Origin: Hemileia vastatrix
Taxonomy: Eukaryota > Basidiomycota > Pucciniomycetes > Pucciniales > Zaghouaniaceae
DNA length: 64,000 bases
Assembly: GCA_030280995.1 (NCBI GenBank)
Contig: JASXTE010000011.1
Coordinates: forward strand, 20,448,103 to 20,512,102
Direction: 5' to 3'
The notes under the pieces were generated by a model. That model did no database searches. It was not told where the DNA came from and worked only from the letters and a program-made list of their open reading frames with translations. The position numbers and the translations under genes are program-made. The first letter of the stretch is position 1. Each line of letters begins with the position of its first letter. Below, in pieces: positions 1-11,054 of this stretch.

Positions 1-42
1 GTAGGGATCTCTTTACAAAGGAGGTCTCTTCAAAAAATGATT

Positions 43-992
43 CTAACTTACAGGCATAGGCTTTTTGACAGACCTAATCTTCTGCACTACCTTCTTATAC
101 TTTGCAGCTCCATTTTCCACTTGAGGGATCTTCTGGACATCTTCACCACCAGACCTGGAACAAAAACCAAGGGATTCCCCATTTCTCACATGTGTGGCCA
201 AGGTAATGTTTTTGAAAGGTGTAAAAGAAACCCTAGCAGTGCACAAATGGGAGGACTTACTTTTAGACCCCAATCTCACCACTCCAAAACTTTTCTGAAA
301 TTCAACATCTTCATCTTCACTTCCATATCCTAAGTCATCAAATATTGATTCATCTGCTGAATCACATCTTCTAAAATTGTGCAGTTTATCCTCATGCTGG
401 AGACACAAAAAATTGATCATGCTGATCTTCTTTCTTCAAAAATTTGTGCAATTTTAACCTCATGCTTGAGGCCCAAAAATTGATCTTGATGATCTTCACA
501 AAAATATTTCTTGTCTTCTTTCTTAATTATCTTTAGATTTTTTTCTTCATTTTCTCCAGTTATCTTGAGATTTTTCTTTTCTTTTCTTGAGTTTTATTCC
601 AAGCTACAAAAATAACCAGGGGTTTCCCCAATGCTCACATGTGTGGCCAAGGTAATGTTTTTGAAAGGTTTAGAATAAACCTTAGAAGTGCACAATTGGG
701 AGGACTTACTTTTATTACCCAATCTCACCACTCCACAGCTTTTCCATATATCCTTCAATAAAGATATATAACAAATCTTCTTATTTGAACTTGAATTAAA
801 AATAATTGAGAATCTTGAGAGAGAACAGAGACTTGATAAAAAACTTGATGAATACTTGCAGAGAAGAGAAACATTAAAAAGAGAAAGTTGAAAATCCACT
901 TGATATATCTCCAAGGGAGCTGATCTACTACAACCTGTGATTTCCTCATCTTGGGGAGAGGTTTTAGCACTAGGGTGATAAGCCCTCATCAC
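43..992 (-). pseudogene. Gypsy-1 spacer between protease and reverse transcriptase (decayed)
   Basis: Minus-strand frames at 594-992 and 43-420 align by eye with the Gypsy-2 region 36,530-37,228: both contain a SPQDE motif, a later CKY segment, and a final AAKYKKV motif followed by a proline-rich stretch leading to RDPY just before the RT. An acidic patch (SADES, GSEDED) follows the pattern of Gypsy-2. Two copies of the hairpin-tail motif described for Gypsy-2 lie here, at about 381-402 and 449-470; the first is translated as LQHEDKL. A stretch containing GNKSKSSQLC/GSKSKSSHLC is present twice, so part of the spacer is duplicated. Stops at 43 and just beyond break the frame. Function unknown. 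Confidence 0.6.
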
Positions 993-1084
993 TCTAAAAA
1001 AGACAGACTCCCACTAGAGCCTGAGACACACTCCAAAAAAGCAGAGGCAGCACCCACTCCTCTTCTTCTCCTACAACAGTCCTT

Positions 1085-3010
1085 TCACTGGAACATTGAA
1101 GAAAACTCAGGCCTGTTCTCCCAACCATCCTCTCCAGGGGATGATAACCTCAGGTGAAGTCTCCTTTCATCTTCACCAGTCAACTTCAAACTGATTCCCA
1201 AAACAAATTGATAGCCAATTATTGCTTGAAAATCCATCAAGAATGGCCCACCCAAAACAACTTTTACTGTTCCTTTGGCAATGTAAAAATAAACCTTCCC
1301 TGAGGCTCCACCAACATCTAACTTCACAAACTCAGATGTTCCAAAAAATTCAGTGACATGGTCACTAATGCCTCTCAAATTCCCACCAATACCTTTTTTG
1401 ATGGGGAGGCCCAGATGAGTAGCCTCAAACAAAGAAATAAGGTTAATCTGAGAACCTGAATCTACCAATGCCCTAGCCTCCCTGCCATTCAGAGTGACAT
1501 TTACATAACCCAGAGGTGCAGAAAAATGAGTTTCCAAACCCTCACCAAATTTTTCTGCAGAATCACAAATGTATTCTATCTCTCCAGAAGAAACCCTTCT
1601 CCTGGTCAAAAACTTTTTCAGCCTATCAGCCAACCCAGAACTGATAGCATACAACTCCCAATAAGTAAGGTTAACCTGACCCTGATTTATCCTTTCCAGT
1701 ACAGAGTTCATAACATTAGCTTGGCCAGAAACCACTTGCCTCTCAAAGTGAGCTCTTTGCTTCACTACCTTGGTCCTAGAAGATTCTTGAGGACCAGAAC
1801 CACCAACAGATTTACCATCAACAGGAATCAACCCAGATACCTCACCAGAAACTCTAACTCCAGTGGGCTTTGGCAATTAAGCCAAAGAGACATCCTCTTC
1901 AAAGTCAGAATCAACATCCATAGGCATTGGCTCACCATTCATGTCCAATGCTCCAAAACTAGGGGGGCTCATATCAGCTATACCCTTCTTCATTTTATAC
2001 AGCTCATCTTTTCTGTATTTATTCCTAGCTGCACTCAGCTTAGGATCCAACTTTGAATCCTTAGGCTTTGGTTGGGCCTGTGAACCTCTCTTAGGCCTTC
2101 CCACCTTCCCTGCTTCCACATCATAAACAACAGCCAAGCTTTCCCCACTTGACTGTCCACCACAAGAATACAACTCCAATCCACCAAAGGAAGATGTAAA
2201 TGAGACTCTATTAGCCTCCTTTCCCTTGCCCTTGCCATCATCTCCACCTTTACCAGAAGAAGAAGCCTCATTAGGAAACTCTTCAAATCTTGGTCTCCTG
2301 GAGTTAACATTCTGTCTCCTCCTCACCAAGTCCACTGGAGACTGAGAATCACTAGGCTTCACAAAAGAACCATCAGGGAACTTGAACACTTTTCCATCAA
2401 ATTCCACCTTCCCTTCAGACACATCCCTATTCAGTGCCCAAAAATCATTGGACTTTTGGCCCTTCCTGCTGCAATAAGAGCAGACAGAAGGATCACTCCT
2501 ACCAGCTCTCCTATCAAAATCGCTATGCTGAGAAGGAGCTTCATTGACCTTCTGAGCCTCCTGAACAAAATTATGTAGCTGTTTTGTCAGATCGGCCAAC
2601 TTCTCCATCACAGGATCAACTTCATTAGGCTTTTAAGGAGGCTTTCCTTTTTTCACACTTTCCTTCTTCCTAGAATCCTCCACATCTTCAGAAAAAGCTT
2701 CACTGAACTTTCTAACATAATTGGTGCTAGCTTCTTGGAAATAATCCACTTCCAACAGTTTGAGATGACCCTCCAAAAACTCCTTCACCACAGAAAGAGC
2801 AGGAAATTTCTGATTTCCATTAGGAAGAATCTTCATTTTATATTTCCTTGCCAACTCCTTCAACACATAAATTCTGACATTCCTGACCAGAGAAGACCAG
2901 AAAATATCCCTTTCAGAGTCAGTACTCTCCAACTCCTTCATGTTCACCAAATATTCTACCACTGGCTCCAACTGAGCCAGAAACTTCCTATAAGTATGGA
3001 GATTGTCCAC
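1085..3010 (-). pseudogene. Gypsy-1 gag C-terminus, zinc knuckle and retropepsin
   Basis: Three open stretches (2,633-3,010; 1,877-2,611; 1,085-1,876) are in one reading frame, separated only by TAA stops at about 2,633 and 1,877, so this was one gag-pro frame. The first part has a helical, charged Gag-like sequence. The second holds a zinc-knuckle relic (CSYCSRKG) in which the expected His and last Cys are Gln and Phe. A KGKGK basic patch follows. The third contains the aspartic protease active site VDSGSQINL. The Gag would assemble particles and bind RNA; the protease would mature the polyprotein. With stops and a broken knuckle it is a pseudogene. Confidence 0.75.
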
Positions 3011-3073
3011 CCCTCCATAATATTTTCATTCACTTGCAATCATATTGAGATCCACCATTTAATATCTTGATCC

Positions 3074-3391
3074 TCACCTGTCTCTCATATGCAGACACAA
3101 CTTTTTCCAATTGTTCCTCCTATAACCCTCCATAAAAGAAACCTCCTTCACCAGAGCCCTGTCAACAATATAGAATATGACTTGCTTCACAATGTCCAGG
3201 TGAGAAGCACCATCCACATTTCCAGAAGCCTCAAACAGCTCCAGAAACAACTTCACATACTCCCTCATAAACATAGGCCCCTTCCAGGACTTGATCTTGA
3301 CAGAAGGCCTAACAGAAACAGGAGGATTCCCATCGTCAGCAGCACCAACAGTGCCACTACCACCACTAGAGAAAGAGGTTCCAGAAGCCAT
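3074..3391 (-). pseudogene. Gypsy-1 gag N-terminus
   Basis: The likely start is the ATG at 3,391 (MASGTSFSS), about 85 bases downstream of the primer binding site on the minus strand. The sequence parallels the Gypsy-2 Gag N-terminus: a Gly/Ser/Ala-rich leader, then VRPSVKIKSWKGP, then LDIVKQVIFYIVDR and a KEVSFMEGY segment; Gypsy-2 has VRIVSWVGP, LDMVKQIRFFILDR and KEVISMDGY in the same order. Stop codons after the RDR segment (about 3,074) separate it from the next Gag block at 3,010. Role by family: capsid-forming Gag. Confidence 0.7.
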
Positions 3392-3476
3392 GGTACAATA
3401 GATTCCAGAAAACCAATCCCCAACCACAGAAGAGAGTCCAACAGTAACAGAAAGTCCAAAAGTCTAGTAAATCCAC

Positions 3477-3494
3477 ACCCCACGTTGGGCACCA
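3477..3494 (-). promoter_or_regulatory. Gypsy-1 tRNA primer binding site
   Basis: On the minus strand the sequence is TGGTGCCCAACGTGGGGT, four bases inside the LTR. It differs at one early position from the Gypsy-2 site TGGCGCCCAACGTGGGG, which matches the 3' end of a tRNA-Lys primer (the type I associate with lysine-1,2 primers). This fixes the element's orientation and the LTR inner edge. Confidence 0.75.
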
Positions 3495-3498
3495 GAAA

Positions 3499-4560
3499 TG
3501 TAGACGATCCTATATTACTAGCTATAAGCCTTGACCAAGGTATTTGGAGTAAAACTAAAGATAAAACCCCTTTCCCTTTGAGAAAACCCAGGTGAGATTA
3601 ATTTGCTACAGCAAATTAGAGACTGTTACAATTCCCCCTTCCAAACAACTCCTTGACTTCTTTACAAGTCAAGACAGTAACCAATAGCAGACCACTGAGA
3701 ACCAAAGATCCTGAAAACCTGAAATGCAGAGAAATCTGCACCAGAAACCAAATACACAGTTTACTTGTTGCACAAACACAGAAAAAATACTTGATGTAGG
3801 TTGCAAAGCTATAACAGAGAAATCAGTTTCCAAAGTTAAGTTAAATGAAGAACTTACCTTGCAACAAACACAACCAATTGTGGCCAAAAAAACATTGAAA
3901 CTGAGTGAAAAACAATGATATAACTACTGAATGGTTTTCTGATAAATAAAATTGCCCCAAACTGTCTTATTCAGTATGTACACACAGACCACCTATCTAA
4001 AATCCATGCACAGCAACTAATTTAGCGCCTTTTCCAGCCAAATTGAATTAAAAGCCTCTAGAAACGCTCCCCAGCCTTCTATAACTGAGGCAGGAGGACC
4101 TCCCTGAAGCCAAAAACCACTAAAAACATCTAAAAAAGCCCCAATTACTTAGAAGAATCCACCATGACTACTAAAACCCTTAAAACACAAAATTCAGCTA
4201 TGACAACATTGTGACATAAAATATAGAGCCAAATTAGCTCTACTTAGTGGTACTAAGCACTTAATCCTAAAACTTAAGGTTAGCCCATAAAATTCAAAAA
4301 AACAAAATTAAACAGCTATCTTTTAGAAATGAAAAGTGGGGAAATGACCCCTTAAAACTTTGAATATTAAAAATGTCATCAAAACATAAAATTTAGAAAA
4401 AACCCAGGGCTATCCAATGGTAGTACTCACATACTCATAGTCCCAATATTCTCTGAATAAAACTAAAAAAGAACCTAATTCTTTGACCAATGTCAATTAA
4501 GACATACACAAACAGCAACAAACAACCCAACAAAGGCCTCTGCCAATGTTGAAGACCACA
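3499..4560 (-). repeat. Gypsy-1 5' LTR (1,062 bp)
   Basis: On the minus strand it starts TGTGGTCTTC (right edge 4,560) and ends CGTCTACA (left edge 3,499), the canonical TG...CA. The 4-base spacer to the primer binding site is the same length as in Gypsy-2, whose LTR also begins TGTGG. The partner LTR is outside the window, so no identity or target duplication can be read. The interior is AT-rich and has no credible host gene. Confidence 0.75.
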
Positions 4561-4567
4561 ATGTGCT

Positions 4568-6290
4568 TTGGTTTGTAAGCGTGTAGCTTATTCTTTAAAT
4601 AATGCAGATTGTATTTTCTGGCACCCAGAATCAAACTCCTGTTTTGAATATGCTATGGCTGTTTTCCCTGGTGATCAAATTCCTGCTCACAAAGCTGCTT
4701 ATCAACTTCCAACATCCAAGGTTTCTCTTGAACATATCCTCAACAATATGAAGCTAGGTGATTTCAAGGATGAAAAAAACTCTTCTTTCTCAAAAAAAAT
4801 CCATACATAAAACTGTAAAAAAAGGTTTGTCACAGTCATCTATTATCCCCAGAACTCATTTGCAAGCTATGCTCTCACCTGAAAGCCATAAGTGGGACCA
4901 TGCATGCAAAAGGGAACTGTTGAATATGAAAGATATGGATGTGTGGTATTAAGAAAAACTTCCTCCTGGTGCCAAAATTACCAATGCAAAATGGGTCTTC
5001 ACTATCAAGAACCTTTCATCCAAATCATTAACCTACAAAGCAAGATATGTGGCCAAAGATTTTTTAAAGAAGCATGGTATTGATTTCACTGACACTTTTT
5101 CTCCCACTGCTACCTTTTCTTCTCAATGTATTCTTCTAAACTTGTGGCTTATCAAAAATGGCCTGTCAAATCTTTTGATGTCACCGCTGCTTACCTTCAC
5201 AGTCCAATTGATGAAGCAATTTGGGTCCTTCCTCCTGAAGGCTACCAGCTACATGACATTGGCAATGCCCTATGTTTAAAAAAGGCCCTCTATGGCACTA
5301 AGCAAGCAGCAAGATTTTGGTGGCTCCACATTGCCAAAAAATTGGATGCTCTAGGGTATAAGGCAAGTCAATATACGTATTGAGGAGGTGTTGAAGGAGT
5401 TGGAGGATGGTTTGGATGTTAGTTTGAATGTAAAGTGGAATGATAATGTGGATGGTATTGTAGGTGTTGCTATCAAAGAAGTTTCAGAAGGTTTTGATCT
5501 GCATAATTTTCAGCTTATTGACAAGATTCTGAAGACTCATAATCCCTCTAGATTAACAACAAGTTCCTCCCCACTAAACAATCTAGAAATTAACACAGCC
5601 AAAGATGAAGAGGTAGCTATTGATACAACTAAATATCTCTCTATTCTAGGTGATCTTAGTTATGTGGTGGTGGCTACTAGGCCAGATCTATCTTTCCCTG
5701 TCAATTTTTTAGCACAATTTTCCTCCAAACCCACTTCCACTCACTGGATTGCCCTAAAACACCTGCTCAGATATGTCCAACACACTGCCAACCTATGTCT
5801 TCACATTAATCCTGACCAAAATTCTCCGCTTAAACTCCTTTCTTTTTCTGATTCCACCTGGAACAACAAAGAATTCTCCACAGCTCAAAGTGTCCATCTC
5901 CTTCTTCTCAATTCTTGCCCTATTGTGTGGACCTCAAGACACTAATTAATGTTTAGTGATTCATCAGGCACTGCTGAATGTGTGGCACTTGGTGGTGGTA
6001 TGAAGGATGCCATTTGGATCTCAAATCTTCTTAAAGACATATTTCCTGATATTCCCCCAATCAAGATCTTCTGTGAAAACAAAGGAGAAATTGTCAATAA
6101 AAAAGACAATCTGGGAAACAAAAGGATACTGCATGTGGATAGGTGTTTTTTACATTGTAAATGAACGGCTCTTCCTAAAAAAAGCAACTTTGGAATAGGT
6201 CCCCACTGCTCAAATGCATGCAGATATACTCACAAAATCACTGGGCCCATCTCTGACAATGCTTAGAAGGAAAGATGTTTGTGTGTGGTG
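4568..6290 (+). pseudogene. Copia-1 reverse transcriptase/RNase H, decayed
   Basis: Fragments in several frames follow Copia-2 closely. Visible blocks are a post-integrase linker (LGDFKDE), RT segments (FDVTAAYLHSPIDEAIW, KKALYGTKQAARFWW), an RNase H region (ATRPDLSFPVNFLAQF, then DAIWISNLL and a degraded CENKGEIVNK) and a terminus ending VCVW before the stop near 6,290. The FVDD-type RT catalytic box is missing: around 5,383 the frame jumps past the segment that in Copia-2 reads VWIHVDDGIV. Stops and frameshifts are spread throughout. Intact, it would copy element RNA into cDNA. Confidence 0.8.
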
Positions 6291-6443
6291 ATGGGGTTAT
6301 TTTCTCTTTTCTCTCTTCCCTTTTCCTTGCCTTAGTTTTTATTTCTTTTTCATTTCATTTCCTTTCTTTTTTATTGTTTATGGAGTTGGTTATATGTGTA
6401 TGGGGGGATCTCAGTATATTTTTTCATAACTAAGTGGGGGGGA

Positions 6444-6618
6444 TGTTAAGTCACTGGGAATATGTACTTAGTTATGTGTGTGAATGTATATAGTCTGTAG
6501 TCGCGGTGTCCCCTGTTCTCTGGTTCTTTCTGGAGTCCTACAGGCTGACACCATTCTACAGGTAAATTAATAATAAACTGGTTCTTTCTGGAGTTCTACA
6601 GGCTGACGCCATGCTACA
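6444..6618 (+). repeat. Copia-1 3' LTR (about 175 bp)
   Basis: It begins TGTTAAGTCA straight after a G-rich polypurine tract (GTGGGGGGGA) and ends CCATGCTACA. It holds two copies of a block with TTCTTTCTGGAG and TACAGGCTGAC, the first ending CTACA followed by GGTAAA, the second at the LTR end. The Copia-2 5' LTR has the same two-block structure. Confidence 0.75.
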
Positions 6619-6705
6619 ATAGGGAACTATTGCTGTTTGTGCTTACAGATTAGGTGACATAATACAAATAAGGTTTAAATGTAATTTTAATTACTAGAGT
6701 GAATG
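6619..6705. other. Remnant of an older inverted-repeat element flanking Copia-2
   Basis: The last 20 bases or so (TTAATTACTAGAGTGAA) match, in reverse complement, sequence near 14,180-14,195 (GTGAACC... and TTTAATTGCTAGAGTGAA on the minus strand). The sequence right of Copia-2 (from 12,824) continues that match. Copia-2 therefore seems to have inserted into the arm of an older inverted repeat. No gene seen. Confidence 0.5.
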
Positions 6706-6873
6706 TGTTATGTGCTTAAGAACCTTATGTACATAGTCATTGTGATATAGACTGTAGTAGCAGCATCTCCTGTTCTCCGGTTCTTTCCGGAGTTCTACAA
6801 GCTGACACCATGCTACAGGTAAGCAATGCATCATGATTCTTTCCGGAGTTCTACAGGCTGACACCCTGCTACA
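6706..6873 (+). repeat. Copia-2 5' LTR (112-bp unit plus 56-bp partial duplication)
   Basis: Bases 6,706-6,817 match the whole 3' LTR (112 bp). A further 56 bases repeat its last third and end CTGCTACA directly before the primer site. The junction between the two blocks reads CTACAGGTAAGC, which resembles a splice donor. Confidence 0.7.
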
Positions 6874-6885
6874 GGTTATGGGCTG
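6874..6885 (+). promoter_or_regulatory. Copia-2 primer binding site (initiator tRNA-Met internal type)
   Basis: GGTTATGGGCTG follows the LTR edge. GGTTATGGGC is complementary to the anticodon stem-loop region of initiator tRNA-Met, the half-tRNA primer known for Drosophila copia. Copia-3 has the same site at 21,925. Confidence 0.7.
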
Positions 6886-7103
6886 TATTTTCGGGAACTG
6901 AAAGGTTAGCCGATAGATAACTCCACTAGCATTAGAAACACTAGGAACACTTGTAGCCAAAAAAACTCCCAGTGAATGTCTGAAAAAGGCTTACCTAATT
7001 TATCTCGCGCTGGTAAAAAAAGTAGCCACTCAATCTCTTACCGGGAATTAAGAAACCTCAGAATAAATCCTCATTCTGATACCTCTACTCAAACTAAACG
7101 TAC

Positions 7104-10100
7104 TTGATCTTCCACCTTGCAAGAAATCTCCCCACCCCTGCTCCCACTATAACCCCCATTCCAGGATCCCCATCTTACCCCGTTAAACAAAACTCCCCCA
7201 CTAGTATCTCTCTTCCTCCATTACCACCTGCTAGACAGCATACCCCTCCCCTACCTGCAAATAAAACCTACCCACCTCCCCTATCACTTGCAAGCTTGGG
7301 CCAAGTTGCAAGCTAAGATTCTTCACTTGCAAGTTTGGCTCTACCCCTCGGGAGTCCAGAATCTAAACTGGCGCTTCCTTGCTTGCACACAACTTCCTCT
7401 CTTGTGCGACTTAGTGACAAAGTCACACAACTTGCTCCACAACCCACACACCACTCCCCCTCTCCAATAGAAGGCCTCACTCAAGCCATTGAGGGTCTAT
7501 CTATTAATCCCACCCCTCCTCCCCCTCATCCTGCTCCACATCCCACAACACAAACCACTACTATGAGTGACACCAATAGCACAACACTGGCTGGGAGATC
7601 AGTCTCCCCCTTTAGACAGACTGATCCCCCATGTAATTCCTGCCCCTTACCACCCCACATATTGCTGTCTTTATGTCAGCCCCCTATTAGCATGATTGAA
7701 AGACAACCCACCTTATTAAATGTCATTGAATTCACTAAATCAATTCCCAATCTTGATTCAAATGGATGTACCTACTCTGATTGGCACAGTAATGTCCTAG
7801 CACTCATTAAAGATTTTGTTGGCACAAGAGCATATGCATTAAATGATGGTAATGGACCTGATCAGTTTGAGGATAGAGTCACCCACTTGATTCTAGTACA
7901 CTCCATCTCCCCAAGTTTACAACATGAAATATCAACTGATTGGAATGCACGCTAAACTTATCTCCATATCAGAAAAAAATTTACCAGATCCAACCACACC
8001 TCCGCCATGACTGCAATTTGCAACTTCCTCAATCTAAAACAAACTCCATTCACATCGCACAGTGAGTATTTGACTGAATTCAACAAATATTTTGAAGCAA
8101 TTGAACGGCAAGGAATTGTTTTTGATCAGAAAGTCTTTAAAGCTCTCATGTCACATGCATTACTACCATCAACCCTGAAAGACCTTTACGTTGATTTATG
8201 TGTTGCTCTGGACAACCTCCCTGACTCAAAGTTGGTCACTTATGAAGATTTCTGCTAACTTATGCCAAGTCTAGTGCAAAATATGTTTGATTGTGAAAGC
8301 ATTTCATCTACACCTACTGCATCCTTATCCGTTGAACCTTCTCTCCATCATGCAACTCAACCACAGAGACAAACAGATTCTTACAGGCCTCCTGGTGCAT
8401 GTCCAAATTTTCATGAATGTCATTCCACTGCTCATGTTGTGGCTCATCATCCTTACAACCCTCATTCTGAAAATTTCTCTGCTAAACTATACATTATTCC
8501 TGAACGTGAAAATGCTTTTGCTTCTGATCCTAATGCCAGGAACAAAAAAGTCTATATTCCATACAAATGCCCTCAACGTGGTCCCATTCATGCTAGAGAT
8601 ATTCAAATTGAAGCTAATGAAATCAATATCTTTGAACAAAATGTTGAGGCTCTATAAAAAATGGTTGAACATATTGATCTGAATAGTGCTGAATGGTCCC
8701 CTGACGCAATTGCAGACAACTATGCTATATTGGAAAGTGGAGCAACTCATCATGTCACTGGCAATGTGAGCCTTCTAAACAACTTCAGACTTCTTAATAA
8801 ACAAATTCCAGTCAAAGTGGCTACTAACAGTCCTTTTTCCTTCATCACAGGCATATGAGATTTAAAAATTAAAGGGGATGGTAAAATAGTCACTATTACC
8901 AATGTCTTCTATTGTCCAGATGTTAGGACAACTCTAATTTCTTTATTTGATTCAGTGAACTGTGGTTTCTGTTTTGGTTTGTGTTCTGAAAATAAAAACT
9001 TTGGGATTTATTTTGAAGAGGATTTGATTATGACTGGTCGGGTGGAAAACAACATAAGAAGATGAGTCTTGGATGTAATTAGTGTTAGTACATGCAATCC
9101 AAATGATGTTCCATATTATTTCTACTCCTTGCACCCTTCTCTAATTTGCACTGTTAAAAAGAATCATCATATCAACCGTCCAACTGAAGCCAAAGGTTCC
9201 CTAATGGACTGGCATAAAAGAATAGGACATATCAGCATTGACACCATCAGAAAAATAATCAATGCTGGTATGGGCACTGGATTACCATTATCTATTTCTG
9301 CAGGTAATATTGATTGTGAAGATTTTTTAATTGAAAAGAGCACTAGGAAGCCATCAGCCACCCATGAATCAAAGCCAGAATCTTTAATGAGCTTAATTGT
9401 TGGAGATCTTGTTGGTCCCATGGATCTCACTATTCATGGTGCTAGGTGGGCCGCAATTTTCAGGGAAAGCTCAACCTCCTATGGTGAGGTATTTTTGCTG
9501 AATGCCAAATCTGAAGAAACCTCTTGTTTTGTTTCTTTCTATAAAAAGTTAGAAAATATAACAGGGAAGAAACTTCAATTTTTGCGCACGGATGGAGGTG
9601 AGATGCACAGCAATAAAATGGCTCAGATCTTAGCCAATATTGGTGCTACTCACAAAATCACCTGCCCACACCATCCCAAACAAAATGGAATGGCTGAAAG
9701 GTTCAACAGAACAGTTGGTGACATTGAAAGAACCACACTCCTTGCAAGTGACTAGCCAGAAACATTCTGGGGCCTAGCGTAAAAATGGGAAGCTCATGTT
9801 CACAACCAAATTCCAAATGTTAAAACAGGTGACAAAACCCCTATTCATCTACTGTACAATGCCACCCCAAAATATTCCAATTTTTGCATTTTTGGTGAAA
9901 CAGCATTTGTTCATATTCACAAGGAGACACACCAAAAACTAGATCAATGTGCTTTGATTTGTAAGTGTGTAGGTTATTCCTTACACAATGCTGGTTGGCT
10001 GTTCTTGCATGAGGATTAAAACACCTTTTTTGAATCCGCAATGGCTGTTTTTCCTGGCAATTGCCTTCCCAATCATGATGCTGCTCTCCAAGCCCCAGTT

Positions 10101-10264
10101 ACAACACTATCAAAAGGTTCTCTTCAGTCTATTCTCAACAATCTGAAATTAGGTGATTTCAAAGATGAAGAAGCACTTCTGTCACAAGAAAAAACTGTTA
10201 CAGAAATTGTCAAAAAAGGTTTGTCACACTCTGACGTTATCCCTAGAACTCATCTACAAGCCAT
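7104..10264 (+). pseudogene. Copia-2 gag, protease and integrase (decayed)
   Basis: Frames at 7,335-8,258 carry a Gag with a proline-rich N-terminus and a SDWHSNVLALIKDF segment typical of Copia Gag. At 8,661-8,858 a protease relic reads ILESGATHHVTGN, with Glu where the catalytic Asp belongs. Integrase follows at 9,069-9,755: a pre-integrase zinc region (WHKRIGHISIDT), the core (VGDLVGPMD, LRTDGGEMHSN, QNGMAERFNRT) giving the D, D, E triad. Stops at 9,755, 9,780 and 10,019 and frame breaks near 7,953 and 8,256 inactivate it. The zinc knuckle is not recognisable. The reading frame continues to the solo LTR at 10,265. Confidence 0.8.
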
Positions 10265-11054
10265 TGTCACCGGACGACCTACACACAAGGTCGAGGATGT
10301 TCCTGCAAGTGAGATGAAAGGTTCAGATACTTCTTCGAAGCACAGAGGGATGGTTCGAGGAAGTGATTTGAAGATGACTCGAAGGAAGAACTACTGCTTC
10401 AAGTTATGTTCGAGAAGGATTCTAATATAATTGAAAGGTAATATTAAAATTCTTAAGATCTCACGAAGGGTTGGAAATTCAACAATCAAATATTTAGAAT
10501 TTAGAAATGATTATTGAGCAAATAAAGAAAGATACAATAATAATGATTTTCACTTTAGAGTTTTATCACTATTAACTATAAATATGTTTTATAATTTAAT
10601 TCTAAGGAATCTCGAACCAAAAACCCAACCCTTTTTATATCCTTTACTCCTCCTCGCATTGACCTCATACTCATCCACTATTCCGCACACCACAAACCAT
10701 TTAAAATATATCCGTTACACCTGGGCCCTCCTCACTAACATCCGTTAACCCCTTAATCCTTCACTAACCATTCCATCCATGCTCACTACCCCTTAATAAC
10801 CCACAGACATTTCATAAACCTTTTAATGTACTATTATATTGATTATTGCGCTGTGCGTTGCTTATTGAGAAAAAGACTAAGACACACTATTGAGAAATTG
10901 ACTAATTTAGATTTAGAGTTTAGACTAGCAAGTACACAAAGGAAAGTCACAGTTGCTATGGAGAGTTGCTTTCTGCGCTTCGAGTATGGATTTGAGCCCT
11001 TTAGTATTGATTTAATGAGCTACTTTTGCCTCGAGTGTCACGTGGCGCGTGACA
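10265..11054 (-). repeat. Solo LTR of the Gypsy-3 family (790 bp)
   Basis: The sequence runs TGTCACCGGA to GCGCGTGACA and is flanked by perfect 5-bp duplications GCCAT (10,260-10,264 and 11,055-11,059). It matches the Gypsy-3 LTRs at 27,489 and 46,595 in reverse complement; the TATAAAAGGG box of those LTRs lies here on the minus strand near 10,640. Removing it and one GCCAT rejoins the Copia-2 frame exactly (compare Copia-1 near 4,865). Confidence 0.92.

Larger units (their letters stand above)
1..4560 (-). mobile_element. Gypsy-1: Ty3/Gypsy LTR retrotransposon, 5' half, truncated by window start
   Basis: Read on the minus strand the order is 5' LTR (3,499-4,560), a 4-nt spacer, a primer binding site, gag, a knuckle region, an aspartic protease and the start of the region before reverse transcriptase; the rest lies left of base 1. 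Gag and the pre-RT spacer resemble those of Gypsy-2 further right, so the two are related families. The right LTR tip (position 4,560) directly abuts the middle of a Copia polyprotein, so Gypsy-1 inserted into Copia-1. Several in-frame stops make this copy non-functional. Confidence 0.85.
4561..6618 (+). mobile_element. Copia-1: 3' part of a Ty1/Copia element, interrupted by Gypsy-1
   Basis: The sequence starts abruptly at the Gypsy-1 LTR edge, in a segment matching Copia-2 at about 9,948 (downstream of the integrase core), and runs through RT and RNase H to a 3' LTR. It is the same broad family as Copia-2 but clearly diverged. The missing 5' part is expected left of Gypsy-1, outside the window. 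Confidence 0.85.
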
